Made by a program: the position numbers and the translations under genes. DNA of 44,098 bases from an uncultured Alistipes sp. GTDB lineage: Bacteria; Bacteroidota; Bacteroidia; Bacteroidales; Rikenellaceae. The notes beneath the pieces were generated by a model. That model was not told the origin of the DNA. It saw only the letters and a list, made by a program, of their open reading frames with translations, and ran no database searches. Positions 42,772-44,098 of the stretch are shown here, in pieces. Position 1 is the first letter of the stretch. Every line of letters begins with the position of its first letter. The stretch spans positions 1-44,098 of the forward strand of contig CAJGEC010000014.1 in assembly GCA_904502285.1 (NCBI GenBank), read 5' to 3'.

Positions 42772-44098
42772 CTACTTAGCGATAAGCTTCATCTTAGCTA
42801 CATTATCAACGATGGTGAAGTAGACATCGTAAGTTCCTGTAGTCTCAATGAACATATCCTTAGCGTTGAAGGCAAGCTCATACTCCTGGCCTACCTTAGC
42901 GTTCTGGTTCTCCTCTGCGTGACCATAGTTGATAGTCCAAGCACCATCAGCACGAATCTTAAACTTCTTGCCAGCCTCCAAAGCCAAGTCCTTAGCTACA
43001 ACCCAGCCATCCTCAGCTGTCATTGCACTATCACCCCAGCCATTGTGGTCGCCAGCAACGCCCCAAGTGTGCTCACCAAGAACGATAGGTTTCTCCTCTT
43101 CCTCCTTGCTCTCGCCATCCATAGTGTATGACAAGTCGGCGTTCACTACGAAGTGGTGATCCTTATCCAAGACAACACCCTTGATGTCGGCAGTCTGTTC
43201 ACCATCATTACCATTTTTGTTGTTGAAGATTACATTGATAGTCTTGCCAACAATCTCTGCTGGTGCAGTCCACACATACTTGCCATCCTCCAATGTAAGA
43301 GCTGTACCTGGCCAATTACCTGCATACTCAACATTGTTATCATCCCAAACGTAGATATTACAGATCTCCCAACCACGAGCTGTTACATCGACATACAACT
43401 TATAGCTCTTCAAGGTAATATCGCTTGGAACCTGACCCTCGGTCATAACCCATACCATCTCCTCAGCAACATTGAAGTAAATGTCGTAAGTGCCATCAGC
43501 AGGAACCTTCATATTACCTGAACCACCGCTGGTGATTACTGCGAAACCTACGTTGAGCTCTACAACACCTGCAGTCTCCAAACCGTAGTTCTTAGCATCG
43601 TTCCACTCGTCGTTGAAACGAATCTTAAACTCATCAGTAGTAGTCAATGCCAATGAGCGACGAACAAAGAGATTATCACCCACCTCATCCATATAGAGGT
43701 CTGGCAATGTACCATCCTTGCTCCACTCGTTAGGAGTACCTACAATACCCCAACGGTTAGGCTCCTTCTCTGCTGGAGTATCAGGAGTAGGACCGGGCTC
43801 TGGCTCTGGCTCATTACCACCACCAATCTCGGTATAGGTGAACTTGCCATCAGCATTAGGAGCAGCAGATATCTCATAGAAACGGTTCTTTGAGAACGTT
43901 ACGCCCGTGATATCTACGGTCTGCTGACCATCGCCATTGTTGAAGATGATGTTACCAGTAGTCTCGAATGCCTCCATAGGCAACTCATAAACGAACCACT
44001 CCAAGTCGTCAACAAACTCGGTCATAGTAATCTCCTCACCGGGCCACTCGAACGATACGCCCTTAACATCCCAACCATAGAGATACATCTTTGACCAA
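42772..44098 (-). CDS. SusE/SusF-like starch-binding outer-membrane protein (5' end outside window)
   Basis: At least 441 residues are visible; the frame stays open to the window end, so the lipoprotein signal must lie beyond it. Two kinds of domain alternate. CBM26-like modules (about residues 1-85 and 215-325 of the visible part) carry the WPG and FNN(G/K) motifs: GVSFEWPGEE...NIIFNNGDGQQTVDI and NVEYAGNWPG...NVIFNNKNGNDGEQTADI. SusE/SusF-type modules (about 111-220 and 343-438) carry WG(I/V)xGxxNxW, KIRxDxxW and GTYD(I/V)YF. A Pro/Glu-rich linker (about 90-110) lies between the first pair. It would hold starch at the cell surface for the amylases encoded downstream. Confidence 0.85.
   Translation of the reverse strand, partial: WSKMYLYGWDVKGVSFEWPGEEITMTEFVDDLEWFVYELPMEAFETTGNIIFNNGDGQQTVDITGVTFSKNRFYEISAAPNADGKFTYTEIGGGNEPEPEPGPTPDTPAEKEPNRWGIVGTPNEWSKDGTLPDLYMDEVGDNLFVRRSLALTTTDEFKIRFNDEWNDAKNYGLETAGVVELNVGFAVITSGGSGNMKVPADGTYDIYFNVAEEMVWVMTEGQVPSDITLKSYKLYVDVTARGWEICNIYVWDDNNVEYAGNWPGTALTLEDGKYVWTAPAEIVGKTINVIFNNKNGNDGEQTADIKGVVLDKDHHFVVNADLSYTMDGESKEEEEKPIVLGEHTWGVAGDHNGWGDSAMTAEDGWVVAKDLALEAGKKFKIRADGAWTINYGHAEENQNAKVGQEYELAFNAKDMFIETTGTYDVYFTIVDNVAKMKLIAK

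Overview
The window looks like a chromosomal stretch from a gut-type member of the Bacteroidales. The evidence is a 16S rRNA 5' end of Bacteroidetes type, promoters of the TTTG-N19/20-TAnnTTTG class instead of -35/-10 boxes, and starch-utilisation genes of the Sus type. The combination resembles Rikenellaceae/Alistipes, but the genus call is a guess. Almost all genes lie on the minus strand, with three short plus-strand islands.

Layout by region. (1) 1-515: the 5' end of a 16S rRNA gene on the minus strand, preceded by three tandem modules of promoter, stem-loop and boxA-like element. (2) 0.86-5.2 kb: purA, an NCS2-type nucleobase permease and a GadC-like amino-acid permease, each apparently its own unit. 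(3) 5.5-7.0 kb, plus strand: rubrerythrin and a ZIP metal transporter. (4) 7.0-13.6 kb, minus strand: steroid 5-alpha-reductase-like protein, old-yellow-enzyme reductase and SDR dehydrogenase as a tight trio, followed by a DUF748/AsmA-like envelope protein and an FKBP-type lipoprotein. The trio matches in kind the gut Bacteroidales clusters known to convert bile acids and steroid hormones, and is the most interesting part of the window. (5) 13.6-21.2 kb: a complete histidine-to-glutamate operon (Dabb protein, ftcD, hutU, hutH, hutI, nitroreductase). (6) 21.3-22.8 kb, plus strand: an NfeD protein and an SPFH/stomatin protein. (7) 22.85-23.1 kb: a gene-free patch with a 33-nt direct repeat. (8) 23.1-30.7 kb: a six-gene operon (dapB, lepB, YigZ, uvrA, M16 peptidase, O-methyltransferase). 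(9) 30.7-34.7 kb, plus strand: a large exported amidase/golvesin/FN3 protein and a BASS-family transporter. (10) 34.7-35.7 kb: two small genes, one unrecognised and one exported coiled-coil. (11) 35.8 kb to the window end: part of a starch-utilisation locus with a SusE/SusF-like starch-binding protein (5' end outside), an outer-membrane-type amylase lipoprotein, a second amylase lipoprotein, its signal-less paralogue and a SusA-like periplasmic neopullulanase.

How the genes work together. The sus-like cluster would bind starch at the surface, cut it outside, and finish the oligosaccharides in the periplasm and cytoplasm. The hut operon would turn histidine into glutamate, passing the formimino group to tetrahydrofolate through a fused FtcD. 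The steroid trio would saturate a 3-oxo-delta-4 A ring to the 5-alpha or 5-beta form and then reduce or oxidise the 3-position. A BASS-family transporter 20 kb away is a possible but unproven partner. I saw no IS element, phage gene, CRISPR array or tRNA gene.
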